A stretch of DNA of 34,038 nucleotides from CAYLZW01 sp964388085 (GTDB lineage: Bacteria > Myxococcota > UBA727 > CAYLZW01): the NCBI GenBank assembly GCA_964388085.1, contig CAYLZW010000028.1, positions 1 to 34,038 of the forward strand. Reading direction: 5' to 3'. The notes under the pieces are model-generated. The model was not told the origin of the DNA and searched no databases. It saw only the letters and a list, made by a program, of their open reading frames with translations. The position numbers and the translations under genes were made by a program. Shown one piece after another: positions 32,410-34,038 of this stretch; the first letter of the stretch is position 1, and each line of letters opens with the position of its first letter.

Positions 32410-33297
32410 ATGCGCATGCACCTCCTCACCGCGTCCGCGCACGCGGGCCTCGCGCCCGACGACCGCTACCTCCTGGCCGCCCTCCGTCGGCGTGGCGTGG
32501 ACGCTAAGCCCGTCATCTGGGAGGACCCGCTCGTCGACTGGAGCGCGGCGCCCATCAGCGTCGTGCGCTCGACCTGGGACTACACGTTCCGCCGCCCGCA
32601 GTTCTTGACGCAGCTCGAGCGCATCGCGCGCGTGTCGACGCTGGTGAACGACCTCGGGGTCGTCCGCTGGAGCAGCCACAAGCAGTACCTGCTGGAGCTC
32701 GCCAAGCAGGACGTCGCCATCGTGCCGACGACGCTCGCCCGCCGTGGCGCGACGCTGGATGTCGCGCGGCACGCCGCGGAGCGTGGCTGGTCGGAGCTCG
32801 TCGTAAAGCCTGCCGTCGGCGCCGCCGGTCGCTGGACGAGCCGCTTTCGCGCCGACGAGCACGCGCCGGGAGCCTGGTCAGCGGCACAGCGCCACCTCGA
32901 CCGCGTGCTCGAGCACGAGGACGCTTTGGTGCAGCCGCTCGTGCCGTCCATCGAGAGCGAGGGCGAGCTCTCGGTCGTCACGCTGCGCGGCCAGATCACG
33001 CACGCGGTGCACAAGCGCGGGGCGCCCGGAGACTTTCGTGTGCACGACGACTACGGCGGTTCGGTCGCGGCCGTCACCCCCGACGACGACGTCGCGGCGC
33101 TCGTGCGCCAGGCGCTCGACGCCGTGCCGGGCGAAGCGTTCTACGCGCGCGTGGACGTGGTGCGGGGCGGCGATGGAGCGCCCGCCGTCATGGAGCTCGA
33201 GCTCATCGAGCCGGAGCTGTTCTTCGGCTACTCCGAGGAGGGCACGGCCCGCATGGCGGACGCGCTCATCGAGCTGGCCGCCTCGCGCCCGTCTTGA
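32410..33297 (+). CDS. ATP-grasp domain protein
   Basis: A 295-residue cytoplasmic protein resembling the ATP-grasp ligases of the RimK/glutathione synthetase-like group, which join a carboxylate to an amine using ATP. The N-terminal region (about 1-100) is the pre-ATP-grasp domain (TASAHAGLAPDDRYLL, then SVVRSTWDYTF). The nucleotide-binding region has ELVVKPAVGAAGRWTSRF, a Lys-x-Pro element typical of the fold, and the metal-binding end has MELELIEPELFFGYSEEG, with Glu ligands. The substrate cannot be guessed. ATG 32410 is preceded by an extended -10 at 32392-32400, so the transcript may be leaderless; ATG 32416 is a second in-frame option. It converges on the tryptophan dioxygenase gene 12 nt away. 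Confidence 0.85.
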   Translation: MRMHLLTASAHAGLAPDDRYLLAALRRRGVDAKPVIWEDPLVDWSAAPISVVRSTWDYTFRRPQFLTQLERIARVSTLVNDLGVVRWSSHKQYLLELAKQDVAIVPTTLARRGATLDVARHAAERGWSELVVKPAVGAAGRWTSRFRADEHAPGAWSAAQRHLDRVLEHEDALVQPLVPSIESEGELSVVTLRGQITHAVHKRGAPGDFRVHDDYGGSVAAVTPDDDVAALVRQALDAVPGEAFYARVDVVRGGDGAPAVMELELIEPELFFGYSEEGTARMADALIELAASRPS

Positions 33298-33309
33298 GCG
33301 TCGCTCGCT

Positions 33310-34038
33310 TCAGAACTCGCTGCGGATGGCCCACAGATCAGGGAACAGCGGCTGAAAGAGGGTGCGGCGCAGGTACTCGGCGCCGGCCGAGCCACCCGTA
33401 CCGAGCTTCACGCCGATGGTGCGCTCGACCATCTTCACGTGTCGGTAACGCCACTCCTGGATGCCCTCGTCAACATCGGTGAGCGCCTCCAGCAGCAGCA
33501 CGAGATCGTGCTCGCGACGGTAGCGTTCGACGAGCTGGCGCTGAATGGCCTCGCACGGCTGCACGGGCTTGCTCGTGTCCCGCTGCTTGATCTCGTCAGG
33601 GATGTCGAGGCCGCGGTCCTCGAGGAACGCGTACAGCGCGTCGAGCAGCGAGGGCTCCTCCATGCGCCGGTCGAGGCGCGCGCGCGCGGGCGAACCCTCG
33701 GGGTGGAACTTCAGCATCTTGACGCGCTTGTAGCCGAGGAGGAACTCGAGCTCGCGGAACTGCGCCGACTGAAAGCCCGAGGCCATGTCGAGGCGCTTGC
33801 GAAAGCTGGCGAACTCGAGCGGCGTCATGGTCTCGAGCACGTCGAGCTGTGCGACGAGCGTCTTCAAGACGGTGCGCACGCGTCCGAGCGTGGACAGCCC
33901 ATCGAACAGGCGGCCGGCGAACAGGTCCGCCCGGACCTTCTCGCCCTCCTGCAGCAAGAGCCGAAACCACAGCTCATAGACCTGATGGATGATGATGAAG
34001 AGCAGCTCGTCGTGCTCGGGCGGCGACGAGCGCGGCAC
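33310..34038 (-). CDS. kynA: Tryptophan 2,3-dioxygenase, C-terminal part (5' end outside window)
   Basis: Haem enzyme that opens the indole ring of tryptophan to N-formylkynurenine, the first step of the kynurenine pathway. The 242 visible residues are most of the protein (about 270-280 expected). The N-terminal part lies beyond the window edge; the reading frame is open to base 34038. Family landmarks: HDELLFIIIHQVYELWFRLLL at the visible start, SGFQSAQFRELEFLLGYK, the haem-ligand His in WRYRHVKMVERTIG, and GTGGSAGAEYLR, the substrate-binding loop. The downstream kynurenine genes are not in view. The gene converges on the ATP-grasp gene. Confidence 0.95.
   Translation of the reverse strand: MPRSSPPEHDELLFIIIHQVYELWFRLLLQEGEKVRADLFAGRLFDGLSTLGRVRTVLKTLVAQLDVLETMTPLEFASFRKRLDMASGFQSAQFRELEFLLGYKRVKMLKFHPEGSPARARLDRRMEEPSLLDALYAFLEDRGLDIPDEIKQRDTSKPVQPCEAIQRQLVERYRREHDLVLLLEALTDVDEGIQEWRYRHVKMVERTIGVKLGTGGSAGAEYLRRTLFQPLFPDLWAIRSEF

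Overview
This 34-kb window is very GC-rich and uses G/C-ending codons throughout. It looks like the chromosome of a large-genome, multicellular-type Gram-negative delta-lineage bacterium, most likely Myxococcota and possibly Polyangia/Sandaracinus-like. That placement is inference from content: serine/threonine kinases with extracytoplasmic C-termini, lipoproteins with Asp-Ala-Gly and Gly-Glu linkers, a DUF1592-type haem lipoprotein beside a DUF1501 protein, and a fused SpmA-SpmB protein. I see no tRNA, rRNA, CRISPR array, insertion sequence, integrase or phage gene, and codon use is uniform.

Layout. 1-6.1 kb is mostly housekeeping: the 3' part of lon, a TrhA/hemolysin-III membrane protein, an Asp-rich secreted protein, an M50 site-2 protease with CBS domains, a host-attachment-family protein whose 3' end overlaps the protease gene, argF, and a six-cysteine exported protein. 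6.4-12 kb is a phosphorelay block: a receiver-only response regulator, a hexapeptide acyltransferase, a GAF-GAF histidine kinase and, divergent from it, a PAS hybrid kinase; none of these has a DNA-binding output domain. 12.1-16.3 kb has a Ser/Thr kinase, the SpmA-SpmB fusion and a DMT/EamA transporter with a very His-rich tail.

16.4-20.6 kb (minus strand) holds a translationally coupled pair: a DUF1592/DUF1588-type cytochrome-c lipoprotein and a Tat-exported DUF1501 protein, the latter split by a single-base frameshift. 20.6-28.8 kb is the most accessory-looking part: an exported protein with a Pro-Ser linker and C-terminal membrane hairpin, an FHA protein, a PEGA-type Ser/Thr kinase, a TPR protein with a similar C-terminal membrane hairpin, a tiny Cys-rich exported protein overlapping it, and a 1325-residue secreted protein of 14 cadherin-like 'tandem-95' repeats, two of which were very recently duplicated (552-bp period, 2 differences in 548 bp). 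28.8-34 kb holds a nucleotidyltransferase-fold protein, a metallophosphoesterase, a lipoprotein with a (Gly-Glu)n linker and lamin-tail domain, an ATP-grasp protein, and the C-terminal part of tryptophan 2,3-dioxygenase.

Two results cut across the genes. First, seven start codons are preceded at only 6-9 nt by a TANNNT hexamer (TAGGGT, TAGGCT, TAGACT, TAGGAT, TATGCT, TACCCT) and lack a good Shine-Dalgarno, as expected for leaderless transcripts; other genes have strong AGGAGG-type sites instead. At 20583-20589 two such hexamers overlap on opposite strands between start codons only 18 nt apart. Second, convergent gene ends carry perfect or near-perfect inverted repeats that may be shared terminators. 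The best candidate for an undescribed system is the kinase/FHA/TPR-hairpin/Cys-rich protein/tandem-repeat cluster at 20.6-28.8 kb, but its functional unity is inference.
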